64,000 nt of DNA from Mytilinidion resinicola (GCF_010093595.1 NW_022985460.1:443829-507828), one strand, 5' to 3'; positions 42,356 through 55,046 are shown, counted from the first letter of the stretch. The notes: generated by a model from the sequence alone, not told the origin. Numbers and translations are program-made.

Positions 42356-43313
42356 ATTGATACATGATAACGTTTGTCTCTCCCGAGATTATTGGTTGTT
42401 CAGCATAGGAGAAGGAGCGAGAGGGGGTGGTTGTATCATATTGAAATGGCAATGCAATGCTGAACTATCTCGATTCGGCCTATCAGATTTCGTGATGAAA
42501 GAGAGCCGACTTGCCATAGAACCGAGATCCACAATTATCCTTAAACGGCTATTAAGTTATCATCCACAAGGCGAGGCAGCATCGTGAAAGTCCCAATGGG
42601 ATAAATGCGTATGCATATACCGAACCTGTCTGCTCATGGGAAGGGCTGTTCCGTCCTTAACTTTTTAGGCTGGTGATCCCACCGTTCAGTGCGGCCATAG
42701 GGTAGGAAGCTGCCCCGCCCTGTTGTGCCCCAGTTTGTGGAAGACCATTTGAGTGGTCCGCCTGTTAAGCAGCATTTGCTAGAGTGTAACGAAGCGGCAT
42801 TATTGTGAAAGAAATGTGCACGTAGTTGCGTAAACGAGTAGCACAGAGCCGGTCATTAGGTTAACTCGAAGATATTCGGTCCCTCTGCGGTGGTATCTAT
42901 TAATTTGAGATAGGAGAACTGAGGATGCGTCACACGGCCTCTCTGTTCTATATCTGCCATCCGTTCCCTAGACTAGAGAAGGAAAACTTTTGCTGATGCT
43001 TTTTGACGAGCTGGCAACCTCAAGATTTCAGCTCAGGCGTCGAAGCTTTAGTGGTAAGGTGTCATATGCTGAACAGCTTCTATTGGGTACATATATCACT
43101 AGTCGTCTGTACTGCCCAATAGATCCCATCCTCGCATATTCTTGACAAGCCCACAGCCAGTGTTCGTGTGTTCCATAGATCAATCCTGCTACCATAACAC
43201 TATGCCTGGTTGTGTTCCTATCCGAGATCATGCAGCCCCCTTTTACAAGCCCTAATTCCCACAATTTCAACCTCCAAAAACGCCCGTTACGATCCTGAAG
43301 CCAACCTTTTAAG
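42356..43313. other. Gene-free stretch
   Basis: This is 958 bp between the ends of cox12 and the GPI-type protein gene. There are only short frames and no motif or repeat that I can support. Confidence 0.5.
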
Positions 43314-44583
43314 TTAAGCCAACACCGCAAACCCCACTAACCAGCACTCAATCCATCGAACCCGCCCCACAGTCCCAGTGCCCCTCCCGCCCCCTGTTCT
43401 ACTACCCGCTGCAGCAGAGCTAGTCGTCGATTTGGCGCCTCCCTGAGTCTCCACACTCGAAGGCGCGACGGCAGTTTTCACGGCAGTGTCCCCACTTGTC
43501 ACTACTATCCCACTCTCGCGTATCCCAGGCGTTGTAATCGTAACGATGGCTGTCACGACCCCTACCGCGCTCGCGCTCGTTCCAACCAAAAGCGCAGTAC
43601 CCGAGGTATCCAGACTCAGGACTGTGCCAGAAAGCGTCACCGCGCCGCCAGGGGTGAGTGTCGTGCCCGGCGCAATGACGAATCCAGACGCTGAGTTTGC
43701 CGTGTAGGTTGTCCCGTCGATAGTGAGCGCCGGAGCCAGCGTGGTGGCGATGACCTGGTGTCCTCCGCCAGCCACAGCAGGCAAGTCGAGGGAACTCGTA
43801 GCACCGTTTACGACGATTGCGGTAGCGGAGGGCGCAAGCGAAAGCGTGGTTCCTGAGATCGTGATCGCTGGGCCACCGGGCTGTAGCGTCTGCGAGCCGA
43901 CGACAAACTGAGTCGCGCTGTTCGCAGTGAGGATCGCGCTTCCCAGCGTCACGACTGGCGCGGATGGGGCTGTGATGGCAGGCGCTGAACTACCCGCCAC
44001 AGCGGGGAAAGCAGAAGTGGGGAGAGGAACGGTAGTGGTGAGGTAGGGTTCTGTTTGCATGGAGTTTTCCTGCACAGTTGTTCGTGCATCGGCTGAGTTT
44101 GGTCCAAGGCTGTCCGAGGCGCTGAACTCGATGTGTGGGATCTCCGAGACGCTGCTTTCGACGTGGGGGATCAGCGGCGAGACTATGGGTCCTGGGCCGT
44201 TGTCTAGACTAGATGCGCTGCTTTCTAGATGCGGTGCCGGGACTGTGAAGGAAATTCGGGGTGTTGAAGTGGGCGCGCCGCCCAGGCCGCTGGCGGACGA
44301 CTCAACATGAACGATATTGGGCGGCGCGGGTATTTTCGAACTCGTAGGTGAGCCTGTATCGGATATGTCTGTATATGATGCATTGGGAGGGAAGTCTGCG
44401 ATATTTATATTAATATGGCTTGCGGAGGATACACATTGTTGGGTATGGAAGGGACGCGGGAGGCAGAAGCATACCTCTTTGTAACGCAGCCGAAGCCATA
44501 TTATGCGGTGATATTGAGCAAGAAAGCAATAGAAAGTAGGAATACATATTGAAGCGGCCATGCCGCGGCCGGATAGATAGCAT
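43314..44583 (-). CDS. Secreted Ser/Thr/Ala-rich protein, probable GPI anchor
   Basis: Two exons: 44583-44475 and 44395-43314, phase 1, 396 residues (384 if the ATG at 44547 is used). The first exon encodes a hydrophobic leader (MYSYFLLLSCSISP), and splicing joins LQR to DFPPNAS. The body is Ser/Thr/Ala/Gly-rich with LESSASSLD, HVESSVSEI and HIEFSASDS units. At least two copies follow of a ~50-residue beta-rich unit (QTLQPGGPAITISGTTLSLA...; TTLTPGGAVTLSGTVLSLD) as found in fungal cell-wall and adhesin-like proteins. The C-terminus is a Ser/Gly-rich spacer and short hydrophobic tail (WLVGFAVLA), compatible with GPI attachment. No enzymatic domain is seen; a wall or adhesion role is inference. 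Confidence 0.75.
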
Positions 44584-46347
44584 CATAGGTAAAGAAAGTA
44601 TAGAGACTGCAGCGAAAGTGGTAGTGATTCCCCCGGAATGTGTACTTTTCGATATCCACAACTGAACACAAACGAATGATAGCGTGGTCGTAAAAACAGG
44701 GATTTCAAGTAAAAAGCGGACAAATGCACAGTGGAGAGGAGATCATGATATGAGATGGAAAGGAGATGAGCTGAAGAAATCTGCGCGATCCCTCTCGTAC
44801 CGTGGTAGTCGTCCACGCGGTCGCTGCACGAGAGACACCGACTGCGGCTGAAGTGTGGAAGCAGGAAAGTCTGCGTTACATGGCATTCACTTAGAGTGTG
44901 CTTGATTATTGAATACGCATGAACTCTGTAGGGAAACGACTGTCGGGAGGATTCGCAGCGTGGGATGATTGCGGTTATGAGCTGCCTGGTGGTTCGGCGG
45001 TCAAGGGTTGTTATTGACCTTCCTAACTGCCTCGGTCGTAGTTAGGCGTTGGTTGCATGCGCAGCCTCTGAAATCCCCGCTGCTAAGCCACTTGTCTCGG
45101 CGACTTCACTCCAAGGGTGCTAGTCTGACGGCACGTTCGATTACCAAAGCCACACTTTGCTTCCTTTGGTGAAACATACCTTCGTACATACAGCCGCGCA
45201 GAGTCGTGAGATGCCGCCAAAGAACCAAATTCGAAGAACGAAGAGACGATTACGCCGGGGATGAAGGGCTAGACGGTATATTGCCATGTTAGGCCTACAC
45301 CCCTGCCGTTCTGGAAATAGCGATGTGCTTCCGGTCTGCCCGCGTCGCGTTGATCGTCGTGATTTCGATTTTATTGGACACAATCAGTCGCGTCGTAGCT
45401 AGAGACTCCACGTAAACGCCGCGATAATGCAAAGTCGCGATCGAGAGACGTTCAAGTCAAATAGAGCTCTATTAGCTATTTACGCTGGCATATAAGAGAA
45501 GAAAATAGAAGACCGGACCATGACCGGATTCTGAACCGTGTAGGGGTTGACGTGCATCAGCCGGCACAACATTCGCTGCCTGTAGTTAATCTCCATATCC
45601 CAGTCGACCGGCCCCATGGTGGGAGGGTGGGGGCGAACATGCTGAGCAGATAGAAGTCACTGAGTAGAAACCCGCGAAAGAGATTCCCATTGTGAGAAGA
45701 CAGTTCCATTCATCGCAGAAAATAGTTTGTAGCTTCGCTACAAAGAGTAGCCAGAGAGACTGAAGTAATAATAATAGCCAATGAGAAGACAGTGAAGAAC
45801 CACTACGTGGCAAAGCTTTGACGAGCTTTCGAGCAACGCAAGTTCAGAAACATCATCCCAATACCAACTTATAAGAGAAAAGAAAGTCTTATGAGGATGA
45901 TTGTTCTGAGCGTGTTGATAGAGCTGGAGGGGGCATGGGGGGTGGAGGATAGATGCCAAGGCCGTATGGGCTATTCCTAATTAGGTAAGACACAAAGCTA
46001 AGCGAAAAAGGCCACTCCGCGATTTTGACCGCACCCGCAACTTTTCGACATCTTCGAACCTCATCACCCACCACCGACGATTGCGCAGGAAGACACCGAC
46101 AGGTCAGTACATACAAGGCAGCGGATATCGAGAGCTCGCAGAACGAGAAATAGGAGGGCGAAACCCACGCTGGAGGCCAACACAGCGCGCAAGCACACAA
46201 AACATCGACATCCTGCCTGTGCAGTCTGTCTGGTCACCGTCCGTCCTGCGTCAAACTCTGCAGTCTCCGAAATCCCTGGCATCCCCAATATTGAGGACGA
46301 GCCGTTGCTAACCTGGCTTTTTACAGTCTTTCTCAGGAACCGCAATC
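44584..46347. other. Gene-free stretch upstream of the eS8 gene
   Basis: About 1.76 kb with no supported coding region. The 3' half (45960-46347) is the probable promoter and leader of the ribosomal-protein gene; pyrimidine-rich tracts are present. The DNA around 45420-45560 is somewhat AT-rich, but I cannot show an element. Confidence 0.45.
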
Positions 46348-47060
46348 ATGGGGTATCTATCTACATTTACATTCCACCTAGAGACAGCCCGCTAACAGGT
46401 CCTAGTATCTCACGAGACTCTCGCCACAAGCGCGCCGCGACTGGTGCGAAGAGAGCATACTATCGCAAGAAGAGGTATGCATAAACCGATTGCATCTTTT
46501 ACCATGTTTAACCATGTGGCATCAGAGCTTTCGAGAAGGGTCGCCAGCCCGCCAATACTCGTATTGGCGCAAAGCGCATCCATCTTGTCCGCACCCGAGG
46601 CGGCAACCGCAAATTCCGCGCCCTACGTCTCGACTCCGGCAACTTCTCCTGGGGATCTGAGGGCATCGCCAAGAAGGTCCGCGTGATCGCCGTCGCCTTC
46701 CATCCCTCCAACAACGAACTCGTCCGCACCAACACCCTCACCAAATCGGCCGTCGTCCAGATCGATGCTGCTCCTTTCAGGCAGTGGTACGAGGCACACT
46801 ACGGAACACAGCTAGGCCGTAGGAGGCAGGTCAAGGGCGCCGAGAAGGAAGAAGAGAAGAAGAGAAGCAAGTCGGTTGAGAAGAAGCACGCTGCCCGTGT
46901 CGCTGCTACTGGCAAGGTCGAGTCAGCGCTCGAGAAGCAGTTCGAGGCCGGTCGTCTCTTCGCCGTCGTTGCCTCGAGGCCCGGCCAGAGTGGTCGTGTC
47001 GACGGATACGTGCTTGAGGGTGAAGAGTTGGCGTTCTACTCCCGTGCTATCAGGAAGTAG
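46348..47060 (+). CDS. rps8: 40S ribosomal protein eS8
   Basis: Three exons: 46348-46352, 46406-46474 and 46526-47060, 202 residues. The first coding exon is five bases (ATGGG), as often in ribosomal-protein genes; introns are 53 and 51 bp, both phase 2. Splicing yields MGISRDSRHKRAATGAKRA, then FEKGRQPANTRIG and IHLVRTRGGNRKFRALRLDSG, which are the eS8 signature. The C-terminal half has the expected lysine/glutamate-rich insert (EEEKKRSKSVEKKHA) and ends YSRAIRK. It is a component of the cytosolic small subunit. Confidence 0.96.
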
Positions 47061-47810
47061 AGAAACAACGAAATGGTCTCAGGCGATATCAATGGGGTCA
47101 TTTGGGGATAAAAGGGTTGATTTGTGTATCTGGTCTGCATTACCTCCAGTTCATTGCAAATGGCCTAGGCAAGAGTAATTGCCGTTCTCAATGATCCTTT
47201 TTCTATGGTTCCACTTTCTGCTTGTTTAATGTGCCTATTAATGCTCCGCTTAGCATATGTCATATTTCCTGGTCCAATCTTGGAATCTTCGAATATTTCA
47301 TCGCCTTGCATCTTCTACCAGCCCCACAGACGTGGTTGCAAAGCGTGCCTAGGTATGTTGATATTACACATTCGCTTTGGCGTGTGCAAACCTTCACTTC
47401 CTATCCCGCTTTTAGGTCCTTGTGTCGTACCTCTAACATCCGTATCACCTCTTTACCCGACATATATACTCCCTCCTAATCTCTAGTGTGTGGACATCTT
47501 ACTAGCAGTGTGATATCTCCAGCGTGCAACGCCGAAGCCATGATACCTTGTGCTTGCCCAATGCTCTGATGTCCGTTGAGAATTAGAATCACGTGACCTA
47601 ATCTAACTTTGTTCTTGGTGAGTGGAGCTACCCAAGAACAACTATATACGAGTATGCATTTACTCTCCCTTCCACGACCATCAAAGCATCGCCAGTTCCC
47701 ATGTCGAAAAGCGCCCGTATGCTGGATATCTCAGAAAATCAACCCAATGCCCCTCAGATGCACATCCAGTCCGCATGTCTTTTGCCCGATTGTCAATTAC
47801 AGCCTTCTCC
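47061..47810. other. Intergenic, convergent 3' flanks
   Basis: This is 750 bp between the eS8 and Hsp70-like gene ends. Frames are short and have no motifs. I see nothing further. Confidence 0.5.
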
Positions 47811-49916
47811 CTAATGAAACTTCGCCGACACAGCCCCATATCTCACGCCATCCACCTTGAGCTCAAAGACCAGCCCTGCGCTGTCGATGCGCATGTCTAG
47901 ACTGAAGTCCAGGTTGTCAAACTCAACTCCCTTCGTCGTGGTCAGCCGCGTGAACAGCGACTTCGGCACGGTGTTCAGATCAGTGGTGAGCGTGCAGACG
48001 CTAATGAGGCCCTTTTGGTACGAGTCCGGCGCAGTGTCAGCGTCGCAAGCGATAAGGTCGTCTTCGACTACTAGGGACTGGCCGGGGCGGAAGTTGCGAG
48101 TGTAGTGAAAAGAGATGGGCTGAGACTCAGAAACTTGCGCGCCCTAATAAGGAATAAGTGATTAGCTTCGTATTTTGATGCTGGCGATCATCTTCAATTC
48201 CGTACCTTTGCGATATGCCACTGCATTCGGTCACTGACCATCCACCGCTCCCAAAGCGGACTCCAGTAGCGATCGCTGATCGGGTGCCGTGCCTCGTCAA
48301 ACACTGTGGCGTAGCTTGTTCCGTAGTGCCATCTGCTCCGTCGGCTTTGAACCATGCTTCCCTCCAAACCTCTCAGCACGGCACCCCTCACAACTGCTGT
48401 CCAAGCATACATCGGATGCATGACTTCAATTGTCTGGGGTGCGTTGAGGGCCGCTGCATGCGTTGGTCTCTCCGTGTACGGTGGCGGAGGCGCAGTGTTA
48501 AAGTGCGCCTTCATTTTGCTGTACAAGTAGTTGCTCTGTCCAAACCCACCGACCAGCACGATTCCACACACGACGCCCCCTTTGCGTCGTATTGTGTTTA
48601 CCTGGCCTTCCACTAGATCTATGACCTCCTTTACAACGGGCTCGAAGATCTCTTTGACTTGTTCGGCTGACATGACGAGGAAGCCAGAGTCGAGCCCGGC
48701 TTCCTCGTCGTCTGGCAGACCAGGAAAGGGGACATTGACCTCCGCATGCTCGTCCTCGTTGAAGTTGCGCTTGACGAACTCCTCGAAGTACTTGAGGCCC
48801 ATGTTCCAGGTCTTCGCTTTCTTTTCGCGCATCGTGTTGTAGCGCTCTTCGCCGATGCGGCTCTTGACATGGTCCTCGAAGCGGTAGTTGAGGAATGCTG
48901 AGCCGCAGAGGCCACCGGTTCCCACGGCTGACTCTTCGACTTGGAGGGGTGATAGCTTTGTGATTTTGTACGCGATTAAGTCTACAGTGCCACCACCTGC
49001 AATGTGTTAGCCTGCACATTGACAACAGTAGCAAGAAAAGCGTACCAGCGTCACAAACAATGAAGTTGTCCCCTATTTTCAAGTGATTAGGCTGAATCGC
49101 TTTTAGTGTATACACAGCCGCAGCTTCCGGCTCCGAGATTAGTTTCAAATCGTGAATGTTGCCCATGCCCGCTCGTTCTGCTGCCTTCAGCGTCGCGTCT
49201 TTGGCAGAATCTGACCATACTGCAGGAACAGTGAGCACAAACTCCACTTTTGTCATGCTCATAAAGGTCTCGCCATATCTACGTGTCAAGGTGTCCATGG
49301 TGTGCTTATATATCTGTGTGAGGTAGTCTGAAACAGCATCGTGAACAGTACGCTCGTATTTCCTCAATTGAGCGGCCGTGTCGAGAGGAGAGACGAAGTG
49401 GGGGAGTTTCTGGTTCCGGTCGAGGAACAGCTTTATGCATCGCAGCCTGGACTCTTCGGGCTTGAACTGGAACCCCCATTTTATAGCCCTTGGCTTGTTG
49501 CTGTCGGCGTCGGAAGCGGTGCCATTGGATTCCTTGGGAATGTCGTAGGCGATTTCGGTGGGGACCTTGTCAGAGGTTATGCCTGCATGCTTCAGCAAAC
49601 ATCTCCTTTAAACTTTCACGTGCTGGGTGGTTCTCTACCATTGCCTCCAGGCCATGTTTTGATTATGTCCACATCTTCTGGTGTCGCACTGTATACTGCC
49701 GCAACACCTGTGTCCTCAATCAGTGCTGTGCAACACGCGTCTCTACACCGACATACCGCTATACGTAGTGCCAAAGTCGACTCCTACAATAAGCCTATCC
49801 TGCACTGCGCTCGCCTTGGACGCGCCGGAGCTGACGGTGGGCGCAATACTGCCGTTGGACGAAGGGTCGAAGGTGTAGGGAATGTTGAAGCCCCTTGCTG
49901 GCGTATCGCTGCTCAT
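47811..49916 (-). CDS. Hsp70-family ATPase, fungal HSPA12-like
   Basis: Five exons: 49916-49757, 49707-49639, 49582-49046, 48996-48206 and 48143-47811, about 629 residues. Introns are 49, 56, 49 and 62 bp. Actin/Hsp70-type nucleotide-binding elements are visible: phosphate-1 loop IVGVDFGTTYSGVA, FVLTVPAVWSDSAKDATLKAAERAG, LISEPEAAAVY, phosphate-2 DAGGGTVDLIAYKI and adenosine motif GIVLVGGFGQSNYLYSKM. The classical Hsp70 substrate-binding domain is not present; the C-terminal part instead has the divergent beta-rich segment usual in the expanded fungal HSPA12-like family. Such proteins are often variable in number and poorly characterised. Role: ATPase, probably chaperone-like, partner unknown. 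Confidence 0.9.
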
Positions 49917-50404
49917 GTTCCCGGCCTCTGCTGCGCTTTCCCGGTCCTACTGTCTCAGCTGGCTGTGTGACGGCAGAATGCAGGCGCTGGGGCTGAAGGG
50001 AGGTGGGGATATCTCAACGCGGGTCGACAATTGAACGCAAATGCTGGAGGAAGGCAACAGACACAGAGAGGCGGACCAGGCGGTCATATAGAGCAGCGGC
50101 TGGAGGGCATTGCAGGAGATCAGGCACCCGAATAGTGGTGCTCGACGGCACTGCCTTGAGGGCGCGGAGACCCCTCGAAGCCGAAGCTGAGATGGTGGCT
50201 GACACCCCTGCCCATCACTCTCTCCCCCACATATCTCCGTCGCTAGGTACCAGTCCTCGCTCTCTCTCTCCAAGCATTGGCAACTGCTAGAACGCGTGCT
50301 CGACTCCTTGTTTCTGAACACGACATTGTGGCCACATACTAGGACATATACGCCTGTAGCCCTCATGCTCGCCGGGAAGTAGCTCGCCCCTCCCCCTCAC
50401 TGCG
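49917..50404. promoter_or_regulatory. Divergent promoter region, Hsp70-like / coiled-coil gene
   Basis: This is 488 bp between divergent start codons. I see no clear heat-shock element and no other feature. Confidence 0.35.
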
Positions 50405-52204
50405 ATGCCTGGGGACAAGAAGGGATCAGGTACGCAGATCTCCAGTACTATTGACAGCGTTTGTCGACCCCGAAAGAAGCCTTCCAATAGCCTAAAAGCT
50501 GCACCCTGCTGCCGCCAACGCCGTTCCTGACTGACGGCCCGCTAGACCTCGCGAGTCGCCTCAAGCGTCCCGGCAAGATCTCCTCCCGCAGCAGCAAGAC
50601 ATCACCCGCCGCGAGCCCCATCAGCGCCCCTCCCAAGGCTGCTCTAGCCACCGGGAAAGCCAAAAAGGACGATCTGCACCGCCGCAAACACGGCTTGGCC
50701 GAGATGCTGCTCCAAGCATCGTCGAGAGACAGCAGCAGGCCCACCAGCAGCCACTCTCCCCCGGACGACGATGATCGATCTTTAGCAACTGTCGCGAACG
50801 ATCCTTTTGCAAGCAGCAGCGATGGCCGGGCCCATCTTGACCGGATCGCTGAGCTGGAGAAAGCATTGGCGATTTCCCACAGCGAGCAACAGTCTATGGC
50901 CGAGGAGATAAAGAAGCTTCAGCAACATGAGCTAGCGTATCGAGACGCCATAGACACGTATAAAGAGAAGCTCTCCGACTCCAACGACCACCGATACAGA
51001 TCAGACTCCAACGGAGCACTGAAAGAGTTTGAGCAAGAGACAGACCGCCACCGCTTCTGGAACAAGGAGCGTAGCGAGCTTCAAGAGGAGGTTTACGATC
51101 TTAAAGACAAGCTTGAAGAACTCCAGGCAGAAATCCTAGACCGCGAAACCATATGGAGCGCGCAGTGGGAGCACGAGAGGGCCAATTGGATCAAAGAACG
51201 GAACAAGCAGGCCGAAGCACTCCATAATGCGGACAAAGAGGTCCACGAGAGACGGAAGCAATTACTAGAGCTTAAGCAGACCATATCAGCTTTGACTCGC
51301 ATCGATGATCAGGCTACAGATAGTGATCTAGCTGATAGGATGGACCAACTATACCATCGGATCCGGGAGTGGGTCATAAGCAACTTCCGTCGGTCCAAAT
51401 TAGGTGAGTTTTACAATTAGACTGTGTGAACAAGTTCTGACACAACTGTATCTAGACGTCAGCAATCCGAAACAAGAGACAATTGCAGTACTCGAAGCCA
51501 TCAGCCCCCAGTTTAGGTCGTTCGAACCGACCGATAAGATAAGCCTTTACCAAGCTGTAGTGGCTTACAAGACCATGAAGATATTCGAGGAGAACATGTG
51601 CGTAGGGCTCCCAATTTCGGGTGTCCTGTCTGAGACACGTGCACTCGCGAAAAGCTTCCAGGCCCAGGGGTACCAACAGGACTCACAACCGATGTCAAAA
51701 CCAGACAGCGAAGGGCCTGATTTCCGAGACTGGAGACGGTCTACAATTCGCATGATCCAGGGGAGCCCCCTGAAAGATACTCTAAAAGAAGGAAAATTCG
51801 TGCTTATTCACAGTCTTGTGGAATCCACACTCAATATTCTGGAAGAAATATCAGGAGTCACGAAATCAGATGCCATTCAGAGCTCTTTATACAACATCTT
51901 TGATTCTGTGGCTAACCTCCAAAGCACTCTGCTCTCCCAAAAAGCCCGGTACTCAATCCTGTTCGTGCTGCACGATGGAATGGAAAACGCCCCAAAATTT
52001 GACGCTCAGAAAATGGAGCCCGTAAACGAGGTCGAGGAGGACGACGGCGATTTTTCAGATCCAGAATTTCGGTACTGTGTTTATCCTAGTTTGGAGAAGT
52101 CGGGTGATGAACTTGGCGCCAGGCTGGAAATCAGGAACATTCTGCTCAAGTCTCGCGTTGTTTGCGGAACGTCAGGAGGTCGCTCAGGGACTTCTTCAGC
52201 TTGA
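50405..52204 (+). CDS. Coiled-coil fungal protein, function unknown
   Basis: Three exons: 50405-50429, 50546-51403 and 51456-52204, 543 residues. Exon 1 encodes MPGDKKGS plus one base; intron 1 (116 bp) has a CTGACTGAC branch and GCTAG acceptor and joins to DLASRLKRPGK. The first third is Ser/Pro-rich. Residues of the middle third form a long coiled coil (RIAELEKALAISHSEQQSMAEEIKKLQ; ELQEEVYDLKDKLEELQAEIL). The last third is helical and resembles the conserved C-terminal region of an uncharacterised filamentous-fungal family (MDQLYHRIREWVISNFRRSKLD, LEAISPQF). No known domain is recognised. The stop lies 59 bp inside the opposite-strand gene. Confidence 0.75.
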
Positions 52205-53143
52205 GAAGCTTAGACTCTGCTTTGGGCTCTCTCTCTTCTGACATCGACGCCGGTGCTGGTGCTAATTCGGCTGGACGTGCTTCGGGATTTTTCTCGACCT
52301 CTAAGTCTATGTTGCGGTAGAGCTGATTCAGCTCTCGGAATTTGTCTCTCACGACACGGATTGGATTCTTGATGTCCTGGCGCTGGTATTCCTTCACATC
52401 CTCGAAATAGCTGTGCATATGCTTTGTGTACGTGTAGAGAGTCCAAAACAGCGCTCCCATTACCTTCACATTGCCGACGTCATGCAGCTGTCTGGAGTGC
52501 CCTGGTTAGCAACTCCAAATCCACTTTCAAGGAGCTTTCAACATACGTCAGACTGGCCCGCCTCCCCTTCTCCTTCGCCTCTTTCTGGTGGCGGTCACGA
52601 CATTTGACGATACCCTTGAGCCTTCGTGCCGCTATTTTGGCCAAATCGTGGAGGTTTCCATCACGCGAAGCCACCATTTCCACGTACAATTCGCTCAGTT
52701 GTTCCGCCATTGCTCGCATTTCTTCACGAAACCCCCCCCGGCAGCGGCGAATTTCCTTCTCCTTCTCCGTATCACCCATTGGGTCCTCTTCCAAGTCAAA
52801 GGCTTTTTGCAGCTCTTTGTCCACCTCCGCCTTCTCCCAGCCTACACGCGTCGGCGCACCCTGAGGCCCAGAAGCCGGGGCCACGGAGGCTGCCGCTGCC
52901 GGTCGAAGAGTTATAGCAAACGGGCCGTCGTCTGGGGGCAGATCGAGCTTTGGCGGCGGAGGCGGTTTGGGCACGCTCTCGTAGGGCTGGACGCGGCTCA
53001 AGCTCGATATGGCTGGGCGGATTCGCGGTTGTATATGCGCGGCCAAGACGCGGCTGTCGGGGGTGCTCGAAGGGCGGGAAGGCGCCGGCAAAGCGCGGGT
53101 CGACGACCTCCAGATACTCGCTCTTGTGCAGTTGGGAGGTCAT
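52146..53143 (-). pseudogene. Unknown conserved fungal protein with apparent frameshift in exon 1
   Basis: Exon 1 runs 53143-52547 and exon 2 52491-52146; the 55-bp intron (GTATGT, GCTAACC branch, CCAG) joins SLT to QLHDVGNVKVMGALFWTLY. Exon 1 starts MTSQLHKSEYLEVVDPRFAGAFPPF in one frame. The rest, from about 53090 on (STPDSRVLAAHIQPRIRPAISSL, PPDDGPFAITL, EMRAMAEQLSELYVEMV), is in another frame, shifted by one base. The later frame has no ATG, and no GT..AG intron can correct the phase. This is either a real indel around the C-rich CACCCCCGAC (53060-53071) or a sequencing error; if an error, the gene is intact at about 313 residues. Function not recognised; it is rich in helices and has a PPPPPKLDLP stretch. 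Its 3' end overlaps the convergent gene by 59 bp. Confidence 0.6.
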
Positions 53144-54738
53144 TTCGGCGCGGTTTTCGGGCAGGAGAGGCTTATGAGGGGGATGAGGGTGTGAATGAGG
53201 TGCTGTGCACGAGCGTCGGAGCAAGAAGGTGACGTTGTCAGGCTGTCCCTGTGGTGGTGAGGGAAGACGCAGGACGGTGTTGAGATGCAGCTGGCTCGTG
53301 GAAAGGTGGGAAGGGGACTTTGGATGGAAGCGCAAACACGGCAAATGTCACAGCGGGTGAAGCGATGAGGTGAAGTGCGAACTGGTGCATGAGGTATTGG
53401 CTTGCGAGTACGAGGTGTTTGGTCGAGTCTCTCACCGAGCCCGCAGTTGTTTGTACGAACTCGATTGAGCTGGCGTCTCGATACAGCCTTCTCCCACTGA
53501 TGGAATTGACATTGCTCCTGTATCGACTCACATCTTTAGTCCTATTGAGCATATCCATGAAGCTTTGGAGGGCTTCGAGACCATGCGATAGTTAAGAAAG
53601 TTTGATGTGAAGGGAGAGAAGCTCAGAATCAGAATTGAGGTTTATATACCCTCCGAAAACCTAATTATACGAAGCAGCTTACTCCTACGGAGCGTCTTAT
53701 TGCCACTAGGTGTATTGATACCATGAAGCGTGTTCATACACCTTGCTAAGGGTCTATAGGCAGATGGGTTTAGCACTGTTTGAGGTACCTCTATGGACCT
53801 TCAAAACTCCGACTACGATGGTAAGATGGATGCAGTAGAAATCGCCCTGCCTCTTGAATGATTCTACGAATCGTTTCACCACTCGTCTCTGCTCACGAAT
53901 TCACCCTTTTTGCGCACTCCGTTAACTCTTTGGAGGACCTCTAGTGGTTGCGAGAAAATAGATTTACAATGTAAGGAACCACACGCCCAAGATCTGACAT
54001 TAGAAGCCACATCCCTCTTGCTACTATGGGCTCGCCTCACCCATCTACCTGAGACTATCTCGGTCTCCTCGCCCCCTCAATGGGCGTCCCCGTTCTCATT
54101 GCCCCATTTACACTCATCACACTTATTCTTACTCAGCTGGCGGACATCAACGCTGTGTTCGGTAGTGTTCTGTTATTGCTGGTGACTCAAGTACGGGTGG
54201 TTCTCCACAATACTCCAGTTAGAAAGATGAGCAAGTGGAGCGGGAGGCCGGCGGCAGTAATTCGTCTCCACCGTACTGTGGGGGCAGCTGGAAAAGTAGG
54301 TGTAGGTTTTGCGGCACATTTTTGGTTTTGATTTGGTGCTTGCTGGTGGGTGTTATGGGTTTGCGGAGGTAGGCGACGGAAGGAGCTGTAATAGAAGAAA
54401 GAAAAAAGTTAAACCTTTTAGCAGATCCACACGCTCTTCCCGCAACGTGGCGCCGACGCTGTCCACCTTTACCTAAGAATGTTGGCTAGCAGGGCATCAA
54501 GGACACGTAAGGGGACGTGAAGTTTTCTACAAATGAAGGTGGCTACGATTCTCTATGGGAATGTTGTGAGTGAGGATTATTTTGATTACGAAGGCGGATT
54601 TTTCTATGCCAGGATAGGGATCTTGATATCGCAATTCATTAAAAAGAAAAATGATTGGATTGAAAGTCGTATATAAATCCTTCCTCTTCGAAAGCAGCAT
54701 GATCAGGTCAAAAAGGGATCACTCGTGACATGCCCTTG

Positions 54739-54996
54739 GGGCCTACGAAGGGCCCATGGTGTTCTGTGATGGTGAATCACGAGGCTTGATTGAGTTGCGA
54801 TTTGAAGTGTGATTCTGATACGATTTCCTGGATCCCTTAAATCAGGTCGAAAACTAATTATTTATGACAGATACTTGAACCTATGGAGGACCCCACGGTG
54901 TTCTATGATGATCAATCACGAGGCGTGATGCCTCGTGATTGAAATGTGATTCCGGTGTCCATTGCTGCAGCCCTTGAATCTGACCGTAAACCGATT
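54739..54996 (+). repeat. Diverged tandem duplication, two ~118-bp copies
   Basis: Copy 1 (54739-54857) and copy 2 (54879-54996) share GGTGTTCT-TGATG, AATCACGAGGC, TGATTG, ATGTGATTC and CCCTT-AATC-G blocks in the same order, about 70% alike by eye. The second copy has gained a perfect palindrome. Confidence 0.6.
54912..54942. repeat. Perfect 13-bp inverted repeat, 5-nt loop
   Basis: The left arm TCAATCACGAGGC (54912-54924) and right arm GCCTCGTGATTGA (54930-54942) are exact reverse complements around GTGAT. The sequence can form a hairpin in DNA or RNA on either strand. Confidence 0.9.
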
Positions 54997-55046
54997 GCTC
55001 GGAACTGATGCTTAGAACCTCCAAAGGTCCATGTATCTAGATTTCT

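Noticed and set aside
54080..54331. Small frame with a hydrophobic run resembling a membrane protein
   Set aside because: Only one hydrophobic segment, no flanking exons, and it lies in a repeat-bearing gene-free region; not enough to call a gene.
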